64,000 nt of DNA from Crocodylus rhombifer (Eukaryota > Chordata > Crocodylia > Crocodylidae), in the NCBI GenBank assembly GCA_038503035.1, contig JAVSML010001065.1, forward strand, positions 290,792 to 354,791, given 5' to 3'. The position numbers and the translations under genes are program-made. The notes under the pieces are model-generated. The model searched no databases. It had not been told where the DNA came from and worked only from the letters and a program-made list of their open reading frames with translations. Position 1 is the stretch's first letter. Each line of letters begins with the position of its first letter. This document shows, piece by piece, positions 11,608 to 23,514 of the stretch.

Positions 11608-12344
11608 GGCCCCTGGCAGATGTTAAACTTAGGATGCAATTAACTTGTTAATCATGCCATAAATAGTAACCCTGACAAACTTTTAGGGAATTAATAATGC
11701 AACAAAATGAGAAACCAAAATGAGAAGCAAAATATGTGGACCATTTTTGTGGCTGGTTTCCATCGTGCCTTAAATTGAACATGAGACTGCACCTCCTGGC
11801 TTTATGTTTGGAGCCAAGAGTCTATCAGTTAATGGGCTCCCTCCCAATCAGCAGGCTGACAACTGTGCAGTGCACCCCACAGGTGCTTTCAGGGTGCCTG
11901 GTGTAGGGAACTCATCTGCTGAACCAGTGTTGGGTGGCAGTAAGCCACTAGACTCACTGCTACCCAGCAGTGTGCTTGCTTTGGCGCTTGCTGCAGGGCT
12001 CCCTGCAACCCAGCATCAGAATGCGACTTGCTCTGCAGTTTCTGAAGGAGTTGTAGGGCCAGGCACTCATCCAGCCAGGCTTGTCTGTGTCTGCTTAGAC
12101 TGACAGGTGCAGGGGAGGTATAAAGTCCCCTGGTAGGGGAAGTTCTTGGGCTCCCCTGGATGGGAAACTTGCTAGACCCAATTAGTTGCAATGTTCCTAT
12201 TAAAAGAATAGCACTATTGGGGTTTGGTATCCAATTCCAACAATAATGTATCCTGCTATGCATATGTGGCATGGCAGAGCATGCAATTGTTGAAATCAGG
12301 GATTAGGTCCCATTGCAACATTACTGTAATGTCTGCCAAGGGCC
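11608..12344. mobile_element. Non-autonomous DNA element with TGA target duplication
   Basis: The left end GGCCCCTGGCAGATGTTAAA and the reverse complement of the right end, GGCCCTTGGCAGACATTACA, match well, and both continue to a shared TGCAAT. The element is flanked by TGA on both sides (11605-11607 and 12345-12347). A 3-bp T-N-A duplication fits a PIF/Harbinger-like mechanism, but no transposase is present, so the superfamily is an inference. The 737-bp interior is GC-richer than the flanks. The open frame at 11889-12272 (minus) is not conserved with anything I know. Confidence 0.68.
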
Positions 12345-12347
12345 TGA

Positions 12348-12899
12348 AATGAATCACATAATGTTAACATTGGTATTGTTCTTCTAATAACAATGCACTA
12401 AGCTTCACCCACCACTGTTTGAGAGTTCTGTTACTAATCACTGTTCCTTTTTTCAGCAAACTGTCTGAAAGTTCATTCAAGCCACTCTAATAACAGGTTT
12501 TCAGTGTTAACTTAAGTAATGCTTTAAATTTCACTCACTGTGAATCCGTAAGAGTCAAACTAATGTCACTCAGGTCAACTAGTGGGTTAATGTAGATAAA
12601 TCTATCCTGGAAAGGAAATACACTGCTGTAAGGCTTTTTCAGTGAAACCTATAAATATTGGGGCTGTTTAGAGAAGGTATCACAGTTGCATACTGTGATC
12701 CTCAGTTTTTGGAGACACATGTTTTGCAAACCTCCACAAATAATCACATGAATTTCTTTTTTCTTTCATTTCCACATCTCATTGCTGTCTAATGCTGAGC
12801 CTGTGCTCCACCAACTCCCTCCTCCCTAGAAATGACACTTAAGCCTAGTGAATTGTCTCTCATTTTATGTTTGCACACTTGTTTTTTTTACCCCACGGG
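12348..12899. other. Unassigned stretch
   Basis: AT-rich spacer between the TGA-flanked element and an ancient LINE fragment. Nothing recognised. Confidence 0.45.
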
Positions 12900-13150
12900 A
12901 GTAGCATCTTACCTTTGCCTTTCTTGAATTTCCTTCTGTTTTCTAAGTGGTCTGTTCTCCAATCTGTCAAGATCCTTTTGATTTCTTCTTCTACTCTTCA
13001 GAGTGTTAAACACTCCCAGCTTTATGCCATCTGCACACTTGGCCCAGAAGCTCTCTATTCCTGCATCCAAACCATTAACAAGAATCTTAAACAACACTAG
13101 GCTTAGAATAAATCTCTATAAAATACCAAATCTCTTTTTGCCATTGATCC
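12900..13150 (-). mobile_element. Ancient CR1-like RT fragment
   Basis: The minus-strand frame 12909-13097 reads FKILVNGLDAGIESFWAKC, then ADGIKLG in place of FADDTKLG, then NQKDLDRLENR. This is the block around the catalytic box of CR1/L3-type reverse transcriptase. The catalytic aspartate pair has become A-D-G. Upstream and downstream parts are lost. The sequence is clearly more diverged than the CR1 copies at 7.3 and 13.9 kb. Confidence 0.75.
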
Positions 13151-13727
13151 ATGTTAGTTACTCTGGCACCTGTAAGAGTCATAGTCTCGGGATGTGTTGT
13201 TCTGAGGCGGAAAGATTGGAAAAGGGTCATACTTTGCACCTTTCCAAGCTCTGCAACTGTTGTACTGCTCCAGTAACTCTACTCCCCTTTGCTGCTCTGA
13301 CTTTTCCCCACCATAGGCCACTTCCACATGAGTGTAGACATTTGTTCCCCTGGGGACAACAAGCAGTGGCACACTGCTGTGAAAATATTATGATAGGTCA
13401 TGAAAGGGGTGCTTGGGATCAGGAACCTCTTAAACAAATGACCCTGTTACTTGCTTTTCTTTGATAACATCTAAACCATTTATTCTGGAAAAGTATGAGG
13501 CACATGTGTGAAATTTAAATTACTTTAGCTGCTTCCCAGTATCTTTCATCTTTTTCTTGTTTAATTAACATTAATTTTCTATGCAGCACTTGAGTTTAGT
13601 TCACTGACCCACCTTCCATCCCTGTGGGGACAGCATTTTTCAGGATTATCTGGGCTGATATGTGTATTTTAAAGACTTAAGATAGATAGCCTTTAAACAA
13701 ACACTGACCATTGTGTTTAGTGTAGGT

Positions 13728-13750
13728 GGGGGAGGGTGGGAAGGGGCGGG
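13728..13750 (+). other. G-quadruplex-type motif
   Basis: Five G-runs of three or more separated by one- or two-base loops lie just 3' of the neighbouring CR1 tail in plus orientation. This fits the canonical four-tract G4 pattern on the plus strand. Whether it folds or matters in cells cannot be told from sequence. Confidence 0.5.
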
Positions 13751-13855
13751 TGAGATGAGGTGGTGGTAATAGGTTTGTTGGGGTGGGGAGATTGGTGGGT
13801 CCATAGGGACTGTTGTCTGTCCAGAGTAGGGAATCAGGGGGCTAAAATAAATTAA

Positions 13856-15078
13856 TAGATTCATCAATTGTTAGGGGCTGGAAGGGACCTCACAGATCAT
13901 TGGGTCCAGCCCCCCCTCAACTCAAGGCAGGAAGACTACCAGGGCTAGGTAACCACAGCAAGGTGACTGTCTAGTCTTGTCTTGAAAACCTCAAGGGTAG
14001 GTGAACGCGTGACCTCTAGAGGGAGTTTATTCCACAGTCTGTGAAGGAGTTTTTCCTGGTATTAAGGCTGGAGCGGCCTTCCAGGAGTTTGTATCCATTG
14101 GTCCTGGTCTTCCCCAGGGGTGCTCTAGTGAACAGCTATTCACCAAGCTCCTGATGTACTGCTCTGATATAGCAGTAAGCTGTTATCAAGTCCCCTCTCA
14201 ACCTCCTCTTCTTTAGGCTAAAGAGGCCCAGGTCCCTCAGCCTTTCCTCAAATGGCTTTCCTTGCAAGTCCCTGATTATATGGGTGGGCCTTCTCTGGAC
14301 CCTCTCAAGCTTTTTCACATCCTTATTGAAGTGTGGTGCCCAGAACTGGATGCAGTACTCCAGCTGTGGTCTCACCAGTGCTACGTACAGTGGGAGTATC
14401 ACTTCCTTAGTTTTACATGAGATGTATCGGTTAATGCATGCCAGTGTGTTGTTTGTCCTGCTGAGCACCGCCTCGCACTGACTGCTCATATTCATATGAT
14501 GGTCAATCATTACTCCTAGGTCCTTTTCGGCTGTGGTGCAAATCAAGCTGTTACCACTGAGCCTGTATGTATGTTGAGGGTTGTTTGCCCCAGATGGAGC
14601 ACCTTACACCTGGAAGTGTTAAACTTCATCTGGTTCCAGTCTGGCCAACTCTCAAGCCTGTCCAGGTCTGCCTGTATCTGCAACCTATCTTCTGACATGA
14701 CCACATTGCCCCATAACTTGGTGTCGTCCATGAACTTGGCCAGTGAGCTTTCCACTCCCCCATCCAAATTTAAAAAGATGTTGAAAAGCATCAGTCCAAG
14801 CACGGACCCCTGAGGAACACCACTAGCCATTTCACGCCAGGACGACACAGATCCGTTAATGAGAACTCTCTGGGTCCTACCCTGTAGCTGGTGTCCCACC
14901 CACTGAACCATTGAGCAGCTAAGTCCAAAATCTTCCAGTTTTCCCACAAGGATTTTGTGGGATACTAGATCAAATGCCTTTTGGAAATCTAGGTACATAC
15001 ATAACGTGTACCACATCTTCTGTGTCCAGGTGGTGAGAGACCTGGTCATAGAAGTAAATGAGAATAAGCTGGTTAGGA
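13856..15078 (-). mobile_element. CR1 LINE fragment, RT C-terminal half plus 3' end
   Basis: The minus strand encodes two frames. The first (14543-15049) has [32 protein letters not shown] and the catalytic region SSLAKFMDDTKLWG, where the usual A is M. The second (14136-14546) has EKDLGVMIDHHMNMSSQCEA, RPQLEYCIQFWAPHF and [16 protein letters not shown]. The 3' tail box GGCTGGAAGGGACCTCACAG lies near 13877. The copy is 5' truncated near 15078. A few frame breaks and the FMDD substitution make it inactive, but it is less decayed than the 12.9-kb relic. Confidence 0.92.
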
Positions 15079-15191
15079 TGCTAGGGGCAGGAAAAATGCA
15101 AGCCTGGGGCTGTGGTTTGAATTTATACAGACATTTGGTTAGATCAGGCTAACATGTGCCCAATCTAATTTAGTGCACCTCCTCAGGGCCA

Positions 15192-15430
15192 GGTACAGAT
15201 ATTGCATTTTTACTGGTATATGTGATCTGATACTGGTCTATACTCAGAACAGAACAGAAGTTCAGCACACACAAACTGGTTTAAAAATGGCAGAAACTGC
15301 TCTAAGATTTGCACCCCCACTCACCAAAGAGCAAATGTGTGTTCTGTTCACTACTGATTTAAACCTTGCTGCTTACAAAGAACGGTGTAACTTAGGTTGA
15401 TTACACCTCATGTTTTTGAATGTCTGTACC
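15192..15430. mobile_element. Palindromic MITE, GGTACAGA family
   Basis: The 239-bp segment begins GGTACAGATATTGC and ends with TGAATGTCTGTACC, whose reverse complement is GGTACAGACATTCA. The inner parts are also inverted: ACAGAACAGAAGTTCAGC against TGTGTTCTGTTCACTACTG. Elements starting at 29151 and 48612 share the ends and the inner GAACAGA..TTC and TTTAAAAATGGCAG-type blocks. No coding capacity. Target duplications were not clear. Confidence 0.65.
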
Positions 15431-15432
15431 TA

Positions 15433-18375
15433 TCCCAGGTGAATCAAAATTAGGTAAGCTATTTTTTGCCCAATCTAATCTCCCTGAACATATGTACAGA
15501 TTGGTACTTAGACCAACCTAACTAGTTTAGTCGATCTAAGTGTAACATCTGAATGTACACAAAAGCAGGTTACACATTCTGGCCAGGATTTAGGAAAGCC
15601 ACGAGAGTTTGAATGCTTCATATTTCCAATATGAAGCAAAGTCAAAATAAGAGTTCAATGCTGAAATAATTGCATTTTTTTTTTTACTACTTTATCTTTT
15701 GACTGAATTTATTGTAAGGTAATTATGAGTTTATGCTTAACTTGCTGAGGTCTGATATTTTCCCAGTAAAGAATTTAATTGTAAAATGGGAGGTAGATGG
15801 AGGATGGCTAATAATACAAAGATAGATTTAGGATTGTGTGCTGAAACTTATCTGGGAGTTTTATGAATGCTAACGTTTGGTTTTGTTGGAATGTTCAGTT
15901 TAACTATGAATTTCACATCACATGCTTGTAGTCTGAAAATTCAAGCTGCACACTACAGGAGGGTTTAGATTCCTGCCAACATTTGGTGAAATTCCAGCAG
16001 AAAACCTGATGGAGCTCTCAGTTGTTCAAGTATTTTATGTATATTTATATCTAATTTACATGTAATTTACAAAATCACATCTGTCAAAAATTCATCTTTC
16101 AGTCTTCAAAAATCCTAGTTTTCATTCATAGGTATTAACTTAAATATAAATAACCATCCAATTTAAAAATGATCAAGGGATATTCCCTGTGACCTGTTTT
16201 TTATCTTCCAATTCAGACAGTACAATTCTGGAAAAAAGCATCTGTAACATAATTGTGATATCATCCTTAACATCATTAGTTTGACTAAATAGTTCTGCAG
16301 TATTTTTTGACTTTTTTACTTCTATGCTAAAGTTGCTAAGATTTTCTTTCTCTTATTTGAGAGAGAAAAAGGCCACGTAACCATTTCAAGTCAATTAACC
16401 AAAAAGCCAGAAATAATGTTCTGCTGCATACTTGTACACAGTAGCACTCTGAAGAAATGACTAAAAATGTCAAGATTCAAGCACCTCCTCTTTTCATTTT
16501 GGGGATGGGTTGAGATATTCCCCTTATTTATCTCTTCCCTGTTAAAAAGGGCAACAACATTAAGATAGCATCAGCTGAAAGGACCACTAATACACTCCTC
16601 AAAATTGTATTGCAAGTTGAGATATTCTTTTTATTCTTCATCTGGCTCGTTTCCATCTAATGGATCTCTTTGCTTCTGATAGTTTATCTCTCCGTTGTCC
16701 TTACCAAATTGTTTACAATTGTTTAAATGAAGCATCTTGTCTTTTAGTTAACCATTATTTTTTATTATTTGTATGGCACCAGCAATGTGCTAGATGGCTC
16801 AATGTATCTTTATATTCACCTTTAACCACTTTCCTTTCCATTGTCCTTTCCTTTACTTACAGCTAATGAAGCAGAATTTAAATTTTCCAACTACATTAGA
16901 TTTCCAGAATTCAGTTAAACTACCCTCATAGCGTGTTCATTTTTCCTTGTCTTTCTTCTACATAGAATTTGCTGTCCTTTAAATCATAAATATTTGCATT
17001 GTTTCTTTTTGTATCACTAGTAAGTCATACGATGTGGACCTCTAGATAGGTCAAATTCAACATTGTCTAGTCTGATTGAGCATATAGCACAAGATAGTAA
17101 TTGGAATAAAGATCAGCTTTATCTTTAATTCTACCAAGACCCAAGTCAAGGCATCTGGAATATTTCTTACCAAATAAGTTTAAAAATTTTAGCTTAGCGA
17201 CCCGGTAATTGCATGTAAACGCTGTTTCTGCTAAAAGGTTTGAGTCCTGCTGATTTAAGCTACCTATATTGATACATAGTACCAATTAGAAAAAGTTAGA
17301 TTTTTTAAATAAAGAAAAAATATGAAAAGTCATAACCTCAAACAAAAGTAAAAATCTAAACCAGAAATTCATTTCCACTCTAATCCTAATAATCAGTGCC
17401 AGTAGGAGCTGATTCAATCTGTTTTAAGCCTGTTGGACTCAGTTCTATAAAGGAACATAATTGAGTTTAAAGAATTGATTCAGGTTTTTAGGCACATGGA
17501 TCCTTTTGTAATCTGAAATGATGATCTACTCATCTGAATGATAATCAAAGGCTGTTTACTCAAAGATATTGTAACATATTTAAAGAGCAACTCACAGCTT
17601 AGGAGCCACCAGATAGAAACTTTGTTTATTAGAGCTCAAACCCCTTGCATTTGTGAGGTGTATTACTTTTTGAAAATTGAAGGCTAGTGTTTTAATTGTC
17701 TTGTCCTGGTCATTAACATTACATATTAAAAAATTAAATTCCATTGGTAACTTATTGAATATGGGCAGGGTAGAGTCAGAAATCTGCCTCCTATGAAGGA
17801 ACTCTTGCTATTTAAAAGAAAATGATGATGTGATAATCACTGTCATAACTCCATCAATATTTCTCTCTTGAGATTCAGTAAGGTAAATAAAACAGGGCAT
17901 GTAGTCTTTCTTATCCAGATTTTCAGAAAATTACTTAACACAATTACATGTGGCATAATACCTAGATTTTAGTTAGGTGACTAAATAATAACTGAGAGCA
18001 GAATCCAAGAGGGAAATAAGGTCCTATCCCAATAATGACTTCAGTGGTTCATATGAGACCTAAGCAGAATTTAGGTACCAATATAAAAAATTGTGATCCT
18101 GAAAAATTAGGTGTTAGCTACCACCCAACCCTGGACATGTAAACTCAACAAACATTGTGTTTTTCATCATTAAAAACCAGGCGGTAGAAACTTTGATTCT
18201 GGGTATGCCCAGAAGTCCCTCCTCCCATGTTGTTAGGACTATGTCCAAGATTAGCCTAGTTCTGATCCATAAATTAGCTGGGCTTAGCAAATTTATTTGT
18301 GGGTCTTGGTCTGCGTTGTTAAAGCCTGACTACAAAATACAGTGGTGGTTGACACTTTTTTAAAGCTGACAGAAT
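15433..18375. other. Unassigned AT-rich stretch
   Basis: Nearly 3 kb of AT-rich DNA with no recognised gene or mobile element. Short frames (such as 16660-16866) look random. Confidence 0.5.
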
Positions 18376-18481
18376 CATAGGAATGTATGATGGGAAGGGA
18401 CCTCATGAGATCAACTAGTTTATCCCCACAGTCCAGCAACAAGAGCATGCTGTTGCCTCATATTCAGCTTATGGTTTTCTG

Positions 18482-18669
18482 CAGTTGTTCTCATCCTGTT
18501 TGCCATAGTGGGCCACACTTGCAACGCTCAATGTGTTATGTGGGATGCACCCACAATTTGCTTACTGTGTGTCCATTTAAAAAAATCTTTTAACAGGAAG
18601 TTATGTGAGCAGTAGTAGTGTGCTGATTGGGCTGCAGGTAGCCTGTGTGCTGTAGGTTGAGAATCAATG
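18482..18669. mobile_element. 188-bp hAT MITE inside the old CR1
   Basis: The left end CAGTTGTTCTCATCCTG and the reverse complement of the right end, CATTGATTCTCAACCTAC, are diverged copies of the hAT-type CAGTGGTTCTCAACC terminus. Direct repeats GTTTTCTG (18474-18481) and GTTTACTG (18670-18677) match at 7 of 8 positions. Removing the element rejoins the CR1 sequence (compare plus-strand 19730-19775). It has no coding capacity. Confidence 0.85.
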
Positions 18670-19107
18670 GTTTACTGTAACCCCCAGTTCCTTCTCTGCA
18701 GTACTGCAGCCTAGCCAGTCATTCCCCATTCTGTATTTCTGCATACAATGACTCTACTTGTCCTTGTTGAATTTTACTTGATTGATTGCAGACCATTTCT
18801 CCATTTCTTTGTCTAGGTCATTCGAGATCCTAGCCCTATTCTGCACAGGTGTCTGCAAATCCACCCAACCTGGTGTCATCTGCATATTTGCTAAGTGTGC
18901 ACTCAATCCCATCATCCAAATTAATGAAGATAGTAAATGATACTGGATGCAGGACAGAATCTGGGTACAGACACTTGATACCTCCTCCCAACTAGACATT
19001 AAGGCATTGATCACTACTCACCAAGTATGATGATCCAGTCTGTTGTGTCTATCTTACAGTAATTTCATTTAGTCTATATTTTCTGAGCTTGTTAATGAGA
19101 ATGTCAT

Positions 19108-21671
19108 AGAATCATAGAAAGTTAGGGTTGGAAAAGACTTCAGGAGGTCATCTAGTCCAACCCCCTGATCAGAGCAGGGCCATCCCCAACTAGATTGTCA
19201 TAGCCAAAGCTTTGTCTAGCCAGCTTTTGAAAACCTCCAAGGATGGAGCTTCCACCACCTCTCTGGGTAACCTGTTCCAGTTTTTTACTACCCTCCTAGT
19301 GAGAACATTCTCCCTAATATCTAACCTATACTTGCCTTGCTGCAGCTTGAGACTCTTGCTCCTTGTTTTGTCATCTGCCACCACTGAGAACAGTCTACCT
19401 GCATCCTCTTTAAAACTGCCCTTCAGGTAGTTGAAGGCTATTAAGTCTCCTCTCAGTCTCCTCTTTTCTAGACAAAATAAACCCAGTTTCCTCATTCCTT
19501 CCTCAGAAGTCATGTGCCTCAGCTCCCTCACCATTTTTGTTGCTTCCAATTTGTCCACATCCTTTCTGTAGTGGGGGGTCCAAAACTGAACACAGTACTC
19601 CAGATGTGGCCTCACCAGTGCTGAATAGAGGGGAGGGGAATAATCACTTCTCTTGCCCTGCTGGCAACACTCCTACCAATGCAGCTGTTATCCTTCTTTA
19701 CAACAAGGGCACACTGCTGGCTCATATTCAGTTTATTATCCATTGTAACCCCCAGGTCCTTTTCTGCAGAGCTGCTGCCAGGCAAGTCAGCCCCCATCCT
19801 GTACTGGTGCATGGGACTGTTCTATTCTAAGATCCTTGGTTAAACCTCATGAAAGTCCTTTTGGCCCAATCTTCCAATTTGTCTAGGTCACTGAATCCTA
19901 GCTCTCCAGTGTATTTACTATTCTCCCCAGCTTGGTGTCATCTGCAAACTTGCTGAGGGTGCGCTCTATGCCATCTTCCAGGTCTTCGATGAAGACATTG
20001 AACAAAATTGGCCCCAGGACCGATCCCTGGGAACTCCACTCAATACCAGCTGCCAACTAGACATTGAGTCATTGATTACTACCCTCTCAGCCCAATGCTC
20101 CAGGTAGTTTTCTGTTCACCTTACAGTCCATTCATCCAGCCCATACTTCCTTAGCTTGCCTGTGAAAATGTTGTGGGAGACTGCTTTGCTAAAATCAAGG
20201 TATGCCTCATCCACTGGTCTCCCCAAATTCCCCACATCCACAGAGCGAGTCATCTCATCATAGAAGGCATGACTCAGTTGGTCAGGCATGACTTGTCCTT
20301 GATGAATCCATGCTGACTCTTCCTAATTACCTTTTTCTTCTCCAAGTGCTCACAAATGGATTCCTTGAGGGTCTGCTCCATGATTTTTCCAGGGACTGAG
20401 GTGAGGCTGATTTGTCTGGAGTTCCCTTTTTCCCTTTCTTAAATATGGGCATTATGTTTGCCCTTTTCCAATCATCTGGGACCTCTCCTGATTGCCATGA
20501 GTTTTCAAAGATGATGGCCAATGACTCTGCAACCACATCAGCCAACTTCCTCAGCACCCTCGGTTGTATCCCATCTGGCCCCATAGACCTGTACTTGTCC
20601 ATCTTTTCTAAGAAGCCTGTTCTTTAACCACTGAGGGCTGCTCACCTCCTCCCCAAACTTTGCTGCTAGGTGCAGTAGTCTGGGAGCTGACCTTGCCTGT
20701 GAAGACTGAGGTAAAGAAGGCACTGAGCACTTCAGCTTTTTCTGTATCCTCTGTCACAAGGTTGCCTCCCCCATTCAGTAAGGGATCCACACTTTCCCTG
20801 ATACTCTTTTTTGCTACCAGCATACTTGTAGAAATTCTTGTGGTTACCCTTCACATCCCTTGCTAGCTGTGACTCCAATTGCACTTTGGCTTTCCTGACT
20901 TCATCCCTGCATGCCCAGACAATGCTTTTACATTTTTCCCTAGTTATTTGTCTAAGTTCCCACTTCTTATAAGCTTCCTTTTTGTGATTTAGTTTACTGA
21001 AGAGTTCTCTGCTAAGCCACACTGGTCTTCTGCCATATTTGCTAGTCTTCCCGCACATCGGGATGGTTTGTTCCTGAATTCTCAGTAAAGCTTCTTTAAA
21101 GTACAGCCAGATCTCCTGGACTCCTCTCCCCCTCAGACTGGCTTTCCAGGGGATCCTGCCCATGAGTTCCCTGAGTCTAAGTCTGCTTTTCTGAAGTCCA
21201 GGGTCCTTACTCTGCTGCTTTGCATTTTTCATTTCCTCAGGATTCTGAAGTCAATCATCTCATAGTCACTATTGCCCAAGCTTTCATCCACTGTACTACA
21301 TTCCCTGTCAATTCTTCCCTGTTTTTGAGCAGCAGGTCAAAAAGAGCATGACCCCTAGTTAGCTGCTCCAGCACTTGCAGCCAGAAGTTGTCCCCAGTAC
21401 CCTGCAAAAACTTCCTGAATCACCTGCATACTACTGTATTGCTCACCCAACAGATGTCAGGGTGATTGAAGTCCCTCATGAGAACCAGGGCCTGTAACTG
21501 GGAAACTTCCACTAGGTGTTTGAAGAAAGCCTTATCCACCAATTCCTTTTGGTTTGGTGGTTTATAGCAGACTTCCACCATGACATCACCCTTGTTGCTT
21601 TCCCCTCTGACCTTAACCCAGATACTCTCACCAGACCTATCTCCAGCTTCATACTGGAGCTCTGAGAAATC
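19108..21671 (-). mobile_element. 2.56-kb CR1 with endonuclease C-terminus and RT, nested
   Basis: This is the most complete CR1 in the window. On the minus strand it starts inside the endonuclease domain near 21660 (VEVCYKPPNQKELVDKAFF, then LVLMRDFNHPDICW near 21470). It passes through a linker ([37 protein letters not shown]) into RT (GPDGIQPRVLRKLADV, WKRANIMPIFKKGKK). An intact FADDTKL box lies near 19932-19949. The C-terminal frame (19190-19615) has [18 protein letters not shown] to [15 protein letters not shown], then the 3' tail. It is flanked by the 7-bp direct repeat ATGTCAT (19101-19107 and 21672-21678). Frameshifts and stops break the protein at several places, so it is inactive despite the intact catalytic box. 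Confidence 0.94.
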
Positions 21672-22039
21672 ATGTCATGGGAGACAGAATCAAAGCCTTG
21701 TTAAAGTCAAAGTATATTGCATCTGCTGCTCTCTGGCCATTTATAAAGCCTGTTGCCTTATAATGGAAATAAATTAGGTTGTACAGGCATGACTTGCTCT
21801 TGATGAATCCATGCTCGCTGTTCTTGATTACCTTGTTCTCTTCTAGCTGCTTCAAAATAGATTCCCTGAGGACCTGCTCTATGATCTTTCCAGGTATCAG
21901 AATAGGCTGACTGGTCTGAAATTCCCTGGATCCTCCTTCTTAAATTTCTTAAAGATGGGCACTATATATGCCCTTTTACAATTATCTGGGACCTCACCCA
22001 CACTGTACAAGTTCTCAAAAAAGGATATCCAATGGCTAT

Positions 22040-23300
22040 TATATAAAAAAAAAGACCCCACAACTATCATCAATTGAAAATCATAAACAAAGTTCAGCAG
22101 CTTTTCAGCTGGATGAGAGAAGAGTGTTGGGTCCTGGAGCATTTTGTTGTTCTCATATAGAATCACTGTATAGAAAAGGTTAACCACAAATAAGGTAGTG
22201 AATTATACCAAAAAAAATTGTATTTTTAACACAGCCTAAAATACAGTTAAGAGTAAATATTTTCCCATAGTAAATCAGAAATCTTTGCAAATACTTTACA
22301 GACCGTGTTTAAGAAGGCTGGAAAACATCTTACATGGTTATCTAGTTTAAAGAATATCACCCTCAAAGCCAAATCCTTTTAGAAGCTAACTTTTTTTTTT
22401 CATTTGCAGGATTAAGAGACTTTGTACTGCATGAAAGAGTTCCTATTCCAGGGCATCTAGCTCTATTGCTTTACTGATTTTCAACCTGGATATCTAGATA
22501 TGTTTCTCTTCTCTTATAATTAGGATTCTAACTGATTCATCTTCTGGCTCCAGTAGAGAAAGACAGAGTTTATCTAGAAATAATTTTGTTTATTTAAGGG
22601 TGTTTTAGATCTTTTTGTAAAATGCAGGGAAATATATTTAAAACTAGAATCGGCCTGTTGGGCTCATTTTGCATCAGCAGTTTCCACAATCCAACTTGAC
22701 ATTCTCTTTTGATCTGCGGTGCTAAAAATATTCTATTAGCATGCCAGCTTATATACTTGTATACTGCAAACTTGCATGGTTAGACTTGCTGATTGTGAGA
22801 TCACTGCAGAGATAAAAGTCTCTGTGACTTTGGTAACCAACCTAGTTTTTCTAGAGTTCTAATACTTTTGGGAAGATGTGTGTGCATGCATGCACAATCT
22901 GCCCATATTTCCATTAGACTTAAACGTTACACTATACACACCCAGAAGAAAACACTATAGGATAAAATAGGGGTCTTGAAACTCTACTGTTTTAGGAAGG
23001 CAATGAGACCACATTGCACATGACATATATGTGCAATCGTTTCTTAACAAATATACTTATTATCCAAGAATTATTCTTACATTAGATAAGACTAGAAGCT
23101 TTCTACTTAGAGAAAAATGAAGCAAAGTCCTTAATAAGAGCCTCTTTTTTTGTCATGTTTTAGAAAAGTGAATAGGATTCTTTTTCCAGTGGTAGTTTCC
23201 TTTCTCTTTAGGTTTTTGGCCCTCCCTTCCCCAAGTCTAAATTTAGAGCCACCTTGAATCTGCTTAAAGCATAGAGGGGTCATGCAAAATCAACTCTGAG
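22040..23300. other. Unassigned stretch
   Basis: AT-rich DNA with no gene, repeat end or structure that I can name. Confidence 0.45.
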
Positions 23301-23316
23301 GAATGACATTCTAGAG

Positions 23317-23512
23317 CAGACATGGCACTGGCAGACAAGGTCCTTTCCTTTGCGTCAATCTAATTTGGTATGTTTTAGCAGACCAACTGAATAGTTAGTT
23401 AGAGAAATATATCTTAGCAAGCTTTCAGGTTGAAAAGCCCTTTGTCAGGCTGAGGAAGCATCTGCAGTTGGTGTATGTGTGTGGTGTTCCTGGATGGAAG
23501 GAATAGTAAAGA
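23317..23512 (-). repeat. Interspersed repeat with hammerhead-like core, copy 2
   Basis: On the minus strand: TTACTATTCCTTCCATCCAG near 23500, then CCTGACAAAGGGC, TTTTCAACCTGAAAGC (23449 down to 23421), then ATTCAGTTGGTCTGCTAAAA and CTTGTCTGCCAGTGCC near 23330. The core has CUGACAA and GAAA around a segment whose AGG and CCU ends pair. Copy 3 at 61.9-62.05 kb shares the TTACTATTCCTTCCATCC block and the core. It is non-coding and may be Penelope-derived, which is an inference. Confidence 0.55.
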
Positions 23513-23514
23513 AT

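Larger units (their letters stand above)
18379..22035 (-). mobile_element. Old CR1 split by two later insertions
   Basis: The minus-strand reading starts near 22035 with WISFFENLYSVGEVPD, PIFKKFKKEDPGNFRPVSL, SEHGFIKSKS and AIYFDFNKA, ending at VSHD near 21672. It resumes at 19107 with ILINKLRKYRLNEITVR and continues through a decayed catalytic region (18880-18910) to DLDKEMEKWSAINQVKFNK near 18775. The reading therefore jumps over the inserted younger CR1 exactly. It continues past a hAT MITE to the QQHAL block near 18450, then directly to the CR1 3' tail near 18379. Several hundred bases of the C-terminal RT region between those last two are missing, so this copy is also internally deleted. 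Confidence 0.85.
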
